Source: Auanema rhodensis
Taxonomy: Eukaryota > Nematoda > Chromadorea > Rhabditida > Rhabditidae
DNA: 64,000 nt
Assembly: GCA_964057225.1 (NCBI GenBank)
Contig: OZ059896.1
Span: 62,001-126,000, forward strand
Direction: 5' to 3'
How positions within the stretch are numbered: position 1 is the first letter of the stretch; every line of letters starts with the position of its first letter. Below are positions 1 to 12,147 of this stretch, one piece after another. The notes beneath the pieces are model-generated. The model made no database searches, was not told where the DNA came from, and saw only the letters and a list, made by a program, of their open reading frames with translations. The position numbers and the translations under genes are program-made.

Positions 1-704
1 AAAACCGCATCTCTTTATCTTTCACGTGAAGCGAGTTACATACCAAGTGCACATCAAGTGTACATTTAATTAGCATAAATTAAAGTTCACGTAAATTTCA
101 AAGTCATGGTTACCATGAACCAATATCAATAAAAATTTGTTTTTAGACTAATATGGACATGGGAAATCTAATTTTGAAAACCGCATCTCTTTATCTTTCA
201 CTTGAAGCGAGTTACATACCAAGTGCACATCACGTATACATTTAATTAGCATAAATTAAAGTTCACGTAAATTTCAAAGTCATGGTTACCATGAACCAAT
301 ATCAATAAAAATTTGTTTTTAGACTAATATGGACATGGGGAATCTAATTTTGAAAACCGCATCTCTTTATCTTTCACGTGAAGCGAGTTACATACCAAGA
401 GCACATCACGTGTACATTTAATTAGCATAAATTAAAGTTCACGTAAATTTCAAAGTCATGGTTACCATGCACCAATATCAATAAAAATTTGTTTTTAGAC
501 TAATATGGACATGGGGAATCTAATTTTGAAAACCGCATCTCTTTATCTTTCACGTGAAGCGAGTTACATACCAAGTGCACATCACGTGTACATTTAATTA
601 GCATAAATTAAAGTTCACGTAAATTTCAAAGTCATGGTTACCATGAACCAATATCAATAAAAATTTGTTTTTAGACTAATATGGACATGGGGAATCTAAT
701 TTCG
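1..704 (+). repeat. HOR block a, copy 1 (monomers 1-4)
   Basis: Four monomers carry the ordered markers C57A plus GGGAAAT (monomer 1), G26T plus G60A (2), AAGAGC with C118 (3) and a terminal TTCG (4). The same series recurs 1,760 bp later at 1761-2464 with no difference noticed. The block touches the window edge and may extend leftward. Confidence 0.88.
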
Positions 705-880
705 AAAACCGCATCTCTTTATCTTTCACGTGAAGCGAGTTACATACCAAGTGCACATCACGTGTACATTTAATTAGCATAAATTAAAGTTCACGTAAAT
801 TTCAAAGTCATGGTTACCATGCACCAATATCAATAAAAATTTGTTTTTAGACTAATATGGACATGAGGAATCTAATTTTG
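353..880 (+). repeat. Nested 3-monomer duplication, copy 1
   Basis: Monomers 3-5 carry AAGAGC (400), TTCG (703) and ACATGAGG (866). The same three markers recur 704 bp later in monomers 7-9 (1104, 1407 and 1570). This duplication lies inside the ten-monomer periodicity and overlaps block a. Confidence 0.87.
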
Positions 881-900
881 AAAACCGCATCTCTTTATCT

Positions 901-910
901 TTCACGTGAA
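901..910. other. 10-bp perfect palindrome TTCACGTGAA in each monomer
   Basis: Monomer positions 21-30 read the same on both strands and centre on CACGTG (903-908), the E-box/G-box core recognised by many bHLH and bZIP factors. It is present in most monomers and damaged in a minority: G26T at 202 and 1962; C25A at 28364, 29244, 30124, 32764 and others; A24G, giving CGCGTG, at 9000 and 17275. Binding by any protein here is inference. Confidence 0.9.
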
Positions 911-934
911 GCGAGTTACATACCAAGTGCACAT

Positions 935-940
935 CACGTG
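935..940. other. Second CACGTG box of the monomer
   Basis: Monomer positions 55-60 hold a second CACGTG. Its centre is 32 bp from the first, about three helical turns. The flanks are not symmetrical. A separate 6-bp palindrome, GTGCAC, lies just upstream at 927-932 (positions 47-52). The box is lost by C57A in monomers 1 and 11 (bases 57 and 1817), changed by G60A in monomers 2 and 12 (bases 236 and 1996), and deleted in the short monomer at 58085. Confidence 0.88.
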
Positions 941-944
941 TACA

Positions 945-964
945 TTTAATTAGCATAAATTAAA
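945..964. repeat. Short inverted repeat, 7-bp arms, 6-base loop
   Basis: Monomer positions 65-71 (TTTAATT) and 78-84 (AATTAAA) are reverse complements separated by AGCATA, so either strand could form a small AT-rich hairpin. Seven A/T pairs make it thermally weak. T66C, found in the head monomers of the 27-40 kb HOR family, breaks the second pair of the stem. Confidence 0.8.
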
Positions 965-966
965 GT

Positions 967-972
967 TCACGT
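967..972 (+). other. Third TCACGT motif of the monomer
   Basis: Monomer positions 87-92 (TCACGT, then AAA) repeat the TCACGT of positions 22-27 and 54-59. The spacings are 32 and 33 bp, all in direct orientation. This third copy is CACGTA, not CACGTG, so it is only a partial palindrome. C90A (TTCAAGTA) removes it at 28429, 30189, 32829, 36525, 39517 and 40749. Every one of those monomers also carries C25A in the first box. Confidence 0.85.
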
Positions 973-983
973 AAATTTCAAAG

Positions 984-998
984 TCATGGTTACCATGA
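984..998. repeat. Dyad CATGGT-T-ACCATG with A/C switch at one end
   Basis: Monomer positions 105-117 form two 6-bp arms around a central T. In A-form monomers T104 pairs with A118 to give 7-bp arms; in C-form monomers that outer pair is lost. The dyad also contains GGTTACC, a match to the BstEII recognition pattern GGTNACC, once per unit. Short dyad symmetries are reported as a feature of centromeric satellites that lack a CENP-B box; linking them to function here is inference. Confidence 0.85.
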
Positions 999-1010
999 AC
1001 CAATATCAAT

Positions 1011-1024
1011 AAAAATTTGTTTTT
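1011..1024 (+). other. A/T tract AAAAATTTGTTTTT
   Basis: Monomer positions 131-144 are a run of A then T broken by a single G. Such A-tracts can bend DNA and disfavour nucleosomes. It is the longest stretch of this kind in the unit, and two of the three length changes in the window fall in it: +3 at about 12104 and +1 T at about 55931. That fits replication slippage. Confidence 0.75.
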
Positions 1025-1056
1025 AGACTAATATGGACATGGGGAATCTAATTTTG

Positions 1057-1584
1057 AAAACCGCATCTCTTTATCTTTCACGTGAAGCGAGTTACATACC
1101 AAGAGCACATCACGTGTACATTTAATTAGCATAAATTAAAGTTCACGTAAATTTCAAAGTCATGGTTACCATGCACCAATATCAATAAAAATTTGTTTTT
1201 AGACTAATATGGACATGGGGAATCTAATTTTGAAAACCGCATCTCTTTATCTTTCACGTGAAGCGAGTTACATACCAAGTGCACATCACGTGTACATTTA
1301 ATTAGCATAAATTAAAGTTCACGTAAATTTCAAAGTCATGGTTACCATGAACCAATATCAATAAAAATTTGTTTTTAGACTAATATGGACATGGGGAATC
1401 TAATTTCGAAAACCGCATCTCTTTATCTTTCACGTGAAGCGAGTTACATACCAAGTGCACATCACGTGTACATTTAATTAGCATAAATTAAAGTTCACGT
1501 AAATTTCAAAGTCATGGTTACCATGCACCAATATCAATAAAAATTTGTTTTTAGACTAATATGGACATGAGGAATCTAATTTTG
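1057..1584 (+). repeat. Nested 3-monomer duplication, copy 2
   Basis: Monomers 7-9 repeat monomers 3-5 at 704 bp (four units), with one ordinary A-form monomer (881-1056) between the copies. AAGAGC, terminal TTCG and ACATGAGG occur in the same order. Confidence 0.87.
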
Positions 1585-1760
1585 AAAACCGCATCTCTTT
1601 ATCTTTCACGTGAAGCGAGTTACATACCAAGTGCACATCACGTGTACATTTAATTAGCATAAATTAAAGTTCACGTAAATTTCAAAGTCATGGTTACCAT
1701 GCACCAATATCAATAAAAATTTGTTTTTAGACTAATATGGACATGGGGAATCTAATTTTG
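1585..1760 (+). repeat. Reference monomer, C-form (consensus)
   Basis: This copy equals the A-form consensus except for C instead of A at monomer position 118 (base 1702). The two forms are interspersed through the window in roughly similar numbers, sometimes alternating and sometimes in runs. The rarer A95C change (GTAACTTTC) was seen only in C-form copies, for example around 6430, 7134 and 15588, so position 118 marks a real haplotype and is not random noise. Confidence 0.93.
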
Positions 1761-2464
1761 AAAACCGCATCTCTTTATCTTTCACGTGAAGCGAGTTACA
1801 TACCAAGTGCACATCAAGTGTACATTTAATTAGCATAAATTAAAGTTCACGTAAATTTCAAAGTCATGGTTACCATGAACCAATATCAATAAAAATTTGT
1901 TTTTAGACTAATATGGACATGGGAAATCTAATTTTGAAAACCGCATCTCTTTATCTTTCACTTGAAGCGAGTTACATACCAAGTGCACATCACGTATACA
2001 TTTAATTAGCATAAATTAAAGTTCACGTAAATTTCAAAGTCATGGTTACCATGAACCAATATCAATAAAAATTTGTTTTTAGACTAATATGGACATGGGG
2101 AATCTAATTTTGAAAACCGCATCTCTTTATCTTTCACGTGAAGCGAGTTACATACCAAGAGCACATCACGTGTACATTTAATTAGCATAAATTAAAGTTC
2201 ACGTAAATTTCAAAGTCATGGTTACCATGCACCAATATCAATAAAAATTTGTTTTTAGACTAATATGGACATGGGGAATCTAATTTTGAAAACCGCATCT
2301 CTTTATCTTTCACGTGAAGCGAGTTACATACCAAGTGCACATCACGTGTACATTTAATTAGCATAAATTAAAGTTCACGTAAATTTCAAAGTCATGGTTA
2401 CCATGAACCAATATCAATAAAAATTTGTTTTTAGACTAATATGGACATGGGGAATCTAATTTCG
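1761..2464 (+). repeat. HOR block a, copy 2 (monomers 11-14)
   Basis: Repeats monomers 1-4 at an offset of exactly ten units: bases 51-60 and 1811-1820 share CAAGTG, and 703 and 2463 share the C of TTCG. The match stops in monomer 15 (2465-2640), which has TTTTACGTG, ATCAATCAAAA and no GAGG. Confidence 0.88.
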
Positions 2465-3520
2465 AAAACCGCATCTCTTTATCTTTTACGTGAAGCGAGT
2501 TACATACCAAGTGCACATCACGTGTACATTTAATTAGCATAAATTAAAGTTCACGTAAATTTCAAAGTCATGGTTACCATGCACCAATATCAATCAAAAT
2601 TTGTTTTTAGACTAATATGGACATGGGGAATCTAATTTTGAAAACCGCATCTCTTTATCTTTCACGTGAAGCGAGTTACATATCAAGTGCACATCACGTG
2701 TACATTTAATTAGCATAAATTAAAGTTCACGTAAATTTCAAAGTCATGGTTACCATGCACCAATATCAATAAAAATTTGTTTTTAGACTAATATGGACAT
2801 GGGGAATCTAATTTTGAAAACCGCATCTCTTTATCTTTCACGTGAAGCGAGTTACATACCAAGTGCACATCACGTGTACATTTAATTAGCATAAATTAAA
2901 GTTCACGTAAATTTCAAAGTCATGGTTACCATGAACCAATATCAATAAAAATTTGTTTTTAGACTAATATGGACATGGGGAATCTAATTTTGAAAACCGC
3001 ATCTCTTTATCTTTCACGTGAAGCGAGTTACATACCAAGTGCACATCACGTGTACATTTAATTAGCATAAATTAAAGTTCACGTAAATTTCAAAGTCATG
3101 GTTACCATGCACCAATATCAATAAAAATTTGTTTTTAGACTAATATGGACATGGGGAATCTAATTTTGAAAACCGCATCTCTTTATCTTTCACGTGAAGC
3201 GAGTTACATACCAAGTGCACATCACGTGTACATTTAATTAGCATAAATTAAAGTTCACGTAAATTTCAAAGTCATGGTTACCATGCACCAATATCAATAA
3301 AAATTTGTTTTTAGACTAATATGGACATGGGGAATCTAATTTTGAAAACCGCATCTCTTTATCTTTCACGTGAAGCGAGTTACATACCAAGTGCACATCA
3401 CGTGTACATTTAATTAGCATAAATTAAAGTTCACGTAAATTTCAAAGTCATGGTTACCATGCACCAATATCAATAAAAATTTGTTTTTAGACTAATATGG
3501 ACATGAGGAATCTAATTTTG
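2465..3520 (+). repeat. Ordinary monomers 15-20
   Basis: Six monomers, nearly all C-form, with only scattered private changes: TTTTACGTG near 2485, ATCAATCAAAA near 2594, CATATCAAG near 2681. The last one ends in ACATGAGG (3506). No HOR partner was identified within the window. Confidence 0.7.
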
Positions 3521-6500
3521 AAAACCGCATCTCTTTATCTTTCACGTGAAGCGAGTTACATACCAAGTGCACATCACGTGTACATTTAATTAGCATAAAT
3601 TAAAGTTCACGTAAATTTCAAAGTCATGGTTACCATGCACCAATATCAATAAAAATTTGTTTTTAGACTAATATGTACATGGGGAATCTTATTTTGAAAA
3701 CCGCATCTCTTTATCTTTCACGTGAAGCGAGTTACATACAAAGTGCACATCACGTGTACATTTAATTAGCATAAATTAAAGTTCACGTAAATTTCAAAGT
3801 CATGGTTACCATGCACCAATATCAATAAAAATTTGTTTTTAGACTAATATGTACATGGGGAATCTTATTTTGAAAACCGCATCTCTTTATCTTTCACGTG
3901 AAGCGAGTTACATACCAAGTGCACATCACGTGTACATTTAATTAGCATAAATTAAAGTTCACGTAAATTTCAAAGTCATGGTTACCATGAACCAATATCA
4001 ATAAAAATTTGTTTTTAGACTAATATGGACATGGGGAATCTAATTTTGAAAACCGCATCTCTTTATCTTTCACGTGAAGCGAGTTACATACCAAGTGCAC
4101 ATCACGTGTACATTTAATTAGCATAAATTAAAGTTCACGTAAATTTCAAAGTCATGGTTACCATGCACCAATATCAATAAAAATTTGTTTTTAGACTAAT
4201 ATGGACATGGGGAATCTAATTTTGAAAACCGCATCTCTTCATCTTTCACGTGAAGCGAGTTACATACCAAGTGCACATCACGTGTACATTTAATTAGCAT
4301 AAATTAAAGTTCACGTAAATTTCAAAGTCATGGTTACCATGCACCAATATCAATAAAAATTTGTTTTTAGACTAATATGGACATGGGGAATCTAATTTTG
4401 AAAACCGCATCTCTTTATCTTTCACGTGAAGCGAGTTACATACCAAGTGCACATCACGTGTACATTTAATTAGCATAAATTAAAGTTCACGTAAATTTCA
4501 AAGTCATGGTTACCATGAACCAATATCAATAAAAATTTGTTTTTAGACTAATATGGACATGGGGAATCTAATTTTGAAAACCGCATCTCTTTATCTTTCA
4601 CGTGAAACGAGTTACATACCAAGTGCACATCACGTGTACATTTAATTAGCATAAATTAAAGTTCACGTAAATTTCAAAGTCATGGTTACCATGCACCAAT
4701 ATCAATAAAAATTTGTTTTTAGACTAATATGGACATGGGGAATCTAATTTTGAAAACCGCATCTCTTCATCTTTCACGTGAAGCGAGTTACATACCAAGT
4801 GCACATCACGTGTACATTTAATTAGCATAAATTAAAGTTCACGTAAATTTCAAAGTCATGGTTACCATGCACCAATATCAATAAAAATTTGTTTTTAGAC
4901 TACTATGGACATGGGGAATCTAATTTTGAAAACCGCATCTCTTTATCTTTCACGTGAAGCGAGTTACATACCAAGTGCACATCACGTGTACATTTAATTA
5001 GCATAAATTAAAGTTCACGTAAATTTCAAAGTCATGGTTACCATGCACCAATATCAATAAAAATTTGTTTTTAGACTAATATGGACATGGGGAATCTAAT
5101 TTTGAAAACCGCATCTCTTTATCTTTCACGTGAAGCGAGTTACATACCAAGTGCACATCACGTGTACATTTAATTAGCATAAATTAAAGTTCACGTAAAT
5201 TTCAAAGTCATGGTTACCATGCGCCAATATCAATAAAAATTTGTTTTTAGACTAATATGTACATGGGGAATCTTATTTTGAAAACCGCATCTCTTTATCT
5301 TTCACGTGAAGCGAGTTACATACCAAGTGCACATCACGTGTACATTTAATTAGCATAAATTAAAGTTCACGTAAATTTCAAAGTCATGGTTACCATGAAC
5401 CAATATCAATAAAAATTTGTTTTTAGACTAATATGGACATGGGGAATCTAATTTTGAAAACCGCATCTCTTTATCTTTCACGTGAAGCGAGTTACATACC
5501 AAGTGCACTTCACGTGTACATTTAATTAGCATAAATTAAAGTTCACGTAAATTTCAAAGTCATGGTTACCATGCACCAATATCAATAAAAATTTGTTTTT
5601 AGACTAATATGGACATGGGGAATCTAATTTTGAAAACCGCATCTCTTTATCTTTCACGTGAAGCGAGTTACATACCAAGTGCACATCACGTGTACATTTA
5701 ATTAGCATAAATTAAAGTTCACGTAAATTTCAAAGTCATGGTTACCATGCACCAATATCAATAAAAATTTGTTTTTAGACTAATATGGACATGGGGAATC
5801 TAATTTTGAAAACCGCATCTCTTTATCTTTCACGTGAAGCGAGTTACATACCAAGTGCACATCACGTGTACATTTAATTAGCATAAATTAAAGTTCACGT
5901 AAATTTCAAAGTCATGGTTACCATGCACCAATATCAATAAAAATTTGTTTTTAGACTAATATGGACATGGGGAATCTAATTTTGAAAACCGCATCTCTTT
6001 ATCTTTCACGTGAAGCGAGTTACATACCAAGTGCACATCACGTGTACATTTAATTAGCATAAATTAAAGTTCACGTAAATTTCAAAGTCATGGTTACCAT
6101 GCACCAATATCAATAAAAATTTGTTTTTAGACTAATATGGACATGGGGAATCTAATTTTGAAAACCGCATCTCTTTATCTTTCACGTGAAGCGAGTTACA
6201 TACCAAGTGCACATCACGTGTACATTTAATTAGCATAAATTAAAGTTCACGTAAATTTCAAAGTCATGGTTACCATGAACCAATATCAATAAAAATTTGT
6301 TTTTAGACTAATATGGACATGGGGAATCTAACTTTGAAAACCGCATCTCTTTATCTTTCACGTGAAGCGAGTTACATACCAAGTGCACATCACGTGTACA
6401 TTTAATTAGCATAAATTAAAGTTCACGTAACTTTCAAAGTCATGGTTACCATGCACCAATATCAATAAAAATTTGTTTTTAGACTAATATGAACATGGGG

Positions 6501-9500
6501 AATCTAATTTTGAAAACCGCATCTCTTTATCTTTCACGTGAAGCGAGTTACATACCAAGTGCACATCACGTGTACATTTAATTAGCATAAATTAAAGTTC
6601 ACGTAAATTTCAAAGTCATGGTTACCATGCACCAATATCAATAAAAATTTGTTTTTAGACTAATATGGACATGGGGAATCTAATTTTGAAAACCGCATCT
6701 CTTTATCTTTCACGTGAAGCGAGTTACATACCAAGTGCACATCACGTGTACATTTAATTAGCATAAATTAAAGTTCACGTAAATTTCAAAGTCATGGTTA
6801 CCATGAACCAATATCAATAAAAATTTGTTTTTAGACTAATATGGACATGGGGAATCTAATTTTGAAAACCGTATCTCTTTATCTTTCACGTGAAGCGAGT
6901 TACATACCAAGTGCACATCACGTGTACATTTAATTAGCATAAATTAAAGTTCACGTAAATTTCAAAGTCATGGTTACCATGAACCAATATCAATAAAAAT
7001 TTGTTTTTAGACTAATATGGACATGGGGAATCTAATTTTGAAAACCGCATCTCTTTATCTTTCACGTGAAGCGAGTTACATACCAAGTGCACATCACGTG
7101 TACATTTAATTAGCATAAATTAAAGTTCACGTAACTTTCAAAGTCATGGTTACCATGCACCAATATCAATAAAAATTTGTTTTTAGACTAATATGGACAT
7201 GGGGAATCTAATTTTGAAAACCGCATCTCTTTATCTTTCACGTGAAGCGAGTTACATACCAAGTGCACATCACGTGTACATTTAATTAGCATTAATTAAA
7301 GTTCACGTAAATTTCAAAGTCATGGTTACCATGAACCAATATCAATAAAAATTTGTTTTTAGACTAATATGGACATGGGGAATCTAATTTTGAAAACCGC
7401 ATCTCTTTATCTTTCACGTGAAGCGAGTTACATACCAAGTGCACATCACGTGTACATTTAATTAGCATAAATTAAAGTTCACGTAAATTTCAAAGTCATG
7501 GTTACCATGCACCAATATCAATAAAAATTTGTTTTTAGACTAATATGGACATGGGGAATCTAATTTTGAAAACCGCATCTCTTTATCTTTCACGTGAAGC
7601 GAGTTACATACCAAGTGCACATCACGTGTACATTTAATTAGCATAAATTAAAGTTCACGTAACTTTCAAAGTCATGGTTACCATGCACCAATATCAATAA
7701 AAATTTGTTTTTAGACTAATATGGACATGGGGAATCTAATTTTGAAAACCGCATCTCTTTATCTTTCACGTGAAGCGAGTTACATACCAAGTGCACATCA
7801 CGTGTACATTTAATTAGCATAAATTAAAGTTCACGTAAATTTCAAAGTCATGGTTACCATGAACCAATATCAATAAAAATTTGTTTTTAGACTAATATGG
7901 ACATGGGGAATCTAATTTTGAAAACCGCATCTCTTTATCTTTCACGTGAAGCGAGTTACATACCAAGTGCACATCACGTGTACATTTAATTAGCATAAAT
8001 TAAAGTTCACGTAACTTTCAAAGTCATGGTTACCATGCACCAATATCAATAAAAATTTGTTTTTAGACTAATATGGACATGGGGAATCTAATTTTGAAAA
8101 CCGCATCTCTTTATCTTTCACGTGAAGCGAGTTACATACCAAGTGCACATCACGTGTACATTTAATTAGCATAAATTAAAGTTCACGTAAATTTCAAAGT
8201 CATGGTTACCATGCACCAATATCAATACAAATTTGTTTTTAGACTAATATGGACATGGGGAATCTAATTTTGAAAACCGCATCTCTTTATCTTTCACGTG
8301 AAGCGAGTTACATACCAAGTGCACATCACGTGTACATTTAATTAGCATAAATTAAAGTTCACGTAAATTTCAAAGTCATGGTTACCATGCACCAATATCA
8401 ATAAAAATTTGTTTTTAGACTAATATGGACATGGGGAATCTAATTTTGAAAACCGCATCTCTTTATCTTTCACGTGAAGCGAGTTACATACCAAGTGCAC
8501 ATCACGTGTACATTTAATTAGTATAAATTAAAGTTCACGTAAATTTCAAAGTCATGGTTACCATGAACCAATATCAATAAAAATTTGTTTTTAGACTAAT
8601 ATGGACATGGGGAATCTAATTTTGAAAACCGCATCTCTTTATCTTTCACGTGAAGCGAGTAACATACCAAGTGCACATCACGTGTACATTTAATTAGCAT
8701 AAATTAAAGTTCACGTAAATTTCAAAGTCATGGTTACCATGAACCAATATCAATAAAAATTTGTTTTTAGACTAATATGGACATGGGGAATCTAATTTTG
8801 AAAACCGCATCTCTTTATCTTTCACGTGAAGCGAGTTACATACCAAGTGCACATCACGTGTACATTTAATTAGCATAAATTAAAGTTCACGTAAATTTCA
8901 AAGTCATGGTTACCATGCACCAATATCAATAAAAATTTGTTTTTAAACTAATATGGACATGGGGAATCTAATTTTGAAAACCGCATCTCTTTATCTTTCG
9001 CGTGAAGCGAGTTACATACCAAGTGCACATCACGTGTACATTTAATTAGCATAAATTAAAGTTCACGTAAATTTCAAAGTCATGGTTACCATGCACCAAT
9101 ATCAATAAAAATTTGTTTTTAGACTAATATGGACATGGGGAATCTAATTTTGAAAACCGCATCTCTTTATCTTTCACGTGAAGCGAGTTACATACCAAGT
9201 GCACATCACGTGTACATTTAATTAGCATAAATTAAAGTTCACGTAAATTTCAAAGTCATGGTTACCATGAACCAATATCAATAAAAATTTGTTTTTAGAC
9301 TAATATGGACATGGGGAATCTAATTTTGAAAACCGCATCTCTTTATCTTTCACGTGAAGCGAGTTACATACCAAGTGCACATCACGTGTACATTTAATTA
9401 GCATAAATTAAAGTTCACGTAACTTTCAAAGTCATGGTTACCATGCACCAATATCAATAAAAATTTGTTTTTAGACTAATATGGACATGGGGAATCTAAT

Positions 9501-11616
9501 TTTGAAAACCGCATCTCTTTATCTTTCACGTGAAGCGAGTTACATACCAAGTGCACATCACGTGTACATTTAATTAGCATAAATTAAAGTTCACGTAAAT
9601 TTCAAAGTCATGGTTACCATGCACCAATATCAATAAAAATTTGTTTTTAGACTAATATGGACATGGGGAATCTAATTTTGAAAACCGCATCTCTTTATCT
9701 TTCACGTGAAGCGAGTTACATACCAAGTGCACATCACGTGTACATTTAATTAGCATAAATTAAAGTTCACGTAAATTTCAAAGTCATGGTTACCATTAAC
9801 CAATATCAATAAAAATTTGTTTTTAGACTAATATGGACATGGGGAATCTAATTTTGAAAACCGCATCTCTTTATCTTTCACGTGAAGCGAGTTACATACC
9901 AAGTGCACATCACGTGTACATTTAATTAGCATAAATTAAAGTTCACGTAAATTTCAAAGTCATGGTTACCATGCACCAATATCAATAAAAATTTGTTTTT
10001 AAACTAATATGGACATGGGGAATCTAATTTTGAAAACCGCATCTCTTTATCTTTCGCGTGAAGCGAGTTACATACCAAGTGCACATCACGTGTACATTTA
10101 ATTAGCTTAAATTAAAGTTCACGTAAATTTCAAAGTCATGGTTACCATGAACCAATATCAATAAAAATTTGTTTTTAGACTAATATGGACATGGGGAATC
10201 TAATTTTGAAAACCGCATCTCTTTATCTTTCACGTGAAGCGAGTTACATACCAAGTGCACATCACGTGTACATTTAATTAGCATAAATTAAAGTTCACGT
10301 AAATTTCAAAGTCATGGTTACCATGAACCAATATCAATAAAAATTTGTTTTTAGACTAATATGGACATGGGGAATCTAATTTTGAAAACCGTATCTCTTT
10401 ATCTTTCACGTGAAGCGAGTTACATACCAAGTGCACATCACGTGTACATGTAATTAGCATAAATTAAAGTTCACGTAAATTTCAAAGTCATGGTTACCAT
10501 GAACCAATATCAATAAAAATTTGTTTTTAGACTAATATGGACATGGGGAATCTAATTTTGAAAACCGCATCTCTTTATCTTTCACGTGAAGCGAGTTACA
10601 TACCAAGTGCACATCACGTGTACATTTAATTAGCATAAATTAAAGTTCACGTAACTTTCAAAGTCATGGTTACCATGCACCAATATCAATAAAAATTTGT
10701 TTTTAGACTAATATGGACATGTGGAATCTAATTTTGAAAACCGCATCTCTTTATCTTTCACGTGAAGCGAGTTACATACCAAGTGCACATCACGTGTACA
10801 TTTAATTAGCATAAATTAAAGTTCACGTAAATTTCAAAGTCATGGTTACCATGAACCAATATCAATAAAAATTTGTTTTTAGACTAATATGGACATGGGG
10901 AATCTAATTTTGAAAACCGCATCTCTTTATCTTTCACGTGAAGCGAGTTACATACCAAGTGCACATCACGTGTACATTTAATTAGCATAAATTAAAGTTC
11001 ACGTAAATTTCAAAGTCATGGTTACCATGCACCAATATCAATAAAAATTTGTTTTTAAACTAATATGGACATGGGGAATCTAATTTTGAAAACCGCATCT
11101 CTTTATCTTTCGCGTGAAGCGAGTTACATACCAAGTGCACATCACGTGTACATTTAATTAGCTTAAATTAAAGTTCACGTAAATTTCAAAGTCATGGTTA
11201 CCATGAACCAATATCAATAAAAATTTGTTTTTAGACTAATATGGACATGGGGAATCTAATTTTGAAAACCGCATCTCTTTATCTTTCACGTGAAGCGAGT
11301 TACATACCAAGTGCACATCACGTGTACATTTAATTAGCATAAATTAAAGTTCACGTAAATTTCAAAGTCATGGTTACCATGAACCAATATCAATAAAAAT
11401 TTGTTTTTAGACTAATATGGACATGGGGAATCTAATTTTGAAAACCGCATCTTTTTATCTTTCACGTGAAGCGAGTTACATACCAAGTGCACATCACGTG
11501 TACATTTAATTACCATAAATTAAAGTTCACGTAACTTTCAAAGTCATGGTTACCATGCACCAATATCAATAAAAATTTGTTTTTAGACTAATATGGAAAT
11601 GGGGAATCTAATTTTG
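3521..11616 (+). repeat. Large HOR block, copy 1 (46 monomers, 8,096 bp)
   Basis: Monomers 21-66. Markers include GTACATGGGG/CTTATTTTG (3676), CATACAAAG (3738), TACTATGG (4901), GCGCCAAT (5221), GCACTTCAC (5507), ATGAACATG (6490), CCGTATCTC (6871), CATTAATT (7290), ATACAAATT (8225), GTATAAATT (8521), GTAACATAC (8660), CATTAACC (9794), ACATGTAATT (10446), CATGTGGAAT (10721), CTTTTTATC (11451) and GGAAATGG (11595). The series recurs in order from 11617. Within it, a 3-monomer rhythm is visible near 4225-4900 (CTTCATC at 4238 and 4766). Confidence 0.92.
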
Positions 11617-11968
11617 AAAACCGCATCTCTTTATCTTTCACGTGAAGCGAGTTACATACCAAGTGCACATCACGTGTACATTTAATTAGCATAAATTAAA
11701 GTTCACGTAAATTTCAAAGTCATGGTTACCATGCACCAATATCAATAAAAATTTGTTTTTAGACTAATATGTACATGGGGAATCTTATTTTGAAAACCGC
11801 ATCTCTTTATCTTTCACGTGAAGCGAGTTACATACAAAGTGCACATCACGTGTACATTTAATTAGCATAAATTAAAGTTCACGTAAATTTCAAAGTCATG
11901 GTTACCATGCACCAATATCAATAAAAATTTGTTTTTAGACTAATATGTACATGGGGAATCTTATTTTG

Positions 11969-12147
11969 AAAACCGCATCTCTTTATCTTTCACGTGAAGC
12001 GAGTTACATACCAAGTGCACATCACGTGTACATTTAATTAGCATAAATTAAAGTTCACGTAAATTTCAAAGTCATGGTTACCATGAACCAATATCAATAA
12101 AAATTATTTGTTTTTAGACTAATATGGACATGGGGAATCTAATTTTG
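11969..12147 (+). repeat. 179-bp monomer with 3-bp insertion
   Basis: The A/T tract reads AAAAATTATTTG instead of AAAAATTTG (insertion around 12104-12106). The matching monomer in block copy 1 (3873-4048) is a normal 176 bp, so the insertion most simply arose after the block duplication. Unit starts shift from 11969 to 12148. Confidence 0.95.

Larger units (their letters stand above)
881..1056 (+). repeat. Reference monomer, A-form (consensus)
   Basis: This copy matches the majority base at every position I tracked and serves as the map for monomer numbering (monomer position 1 = base 881). It has A at position 118, which lengthens the dyad at 104-118 by one base pair. It holds 56 G+C in 176 bases. 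Stop codons occur in all three frames on both strands. Because 176 is not a multiple of three, the frame shifts at every unit, so the longest stop-free run in a tandem of consensus units is only about 110 bases. No promoter, terminator or RNA gene is recognisable. The unit is probably non-coding, although satellite transcription cannot be excluded. Confidence 0.95.

Noticed and set aside
695-715. CENP-B box-like sequence around TTCGAAAACCG
   Set aside because: The TTCG occurs only in monomers with a terminal T-to-C change, and the required A and CGGG of the CENP-B box consensus are not at the right spacing.
903-940. CACGTG boxes as gene promoters (G-box elements)
   Set aside because: There is no gene to regulate, no convincing TATA or initiator context, and the motif is repeated in nearly every satellite unit.
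881-1056. Relationship to Arabidopsis CEN178 or Brassica CentBr
   Set aside because: The length is similar and a few short strings such as AAACCGCA and ATATGGAC look alike, but from memory their spacing differs and the rest does not align. An alignment would be needed.
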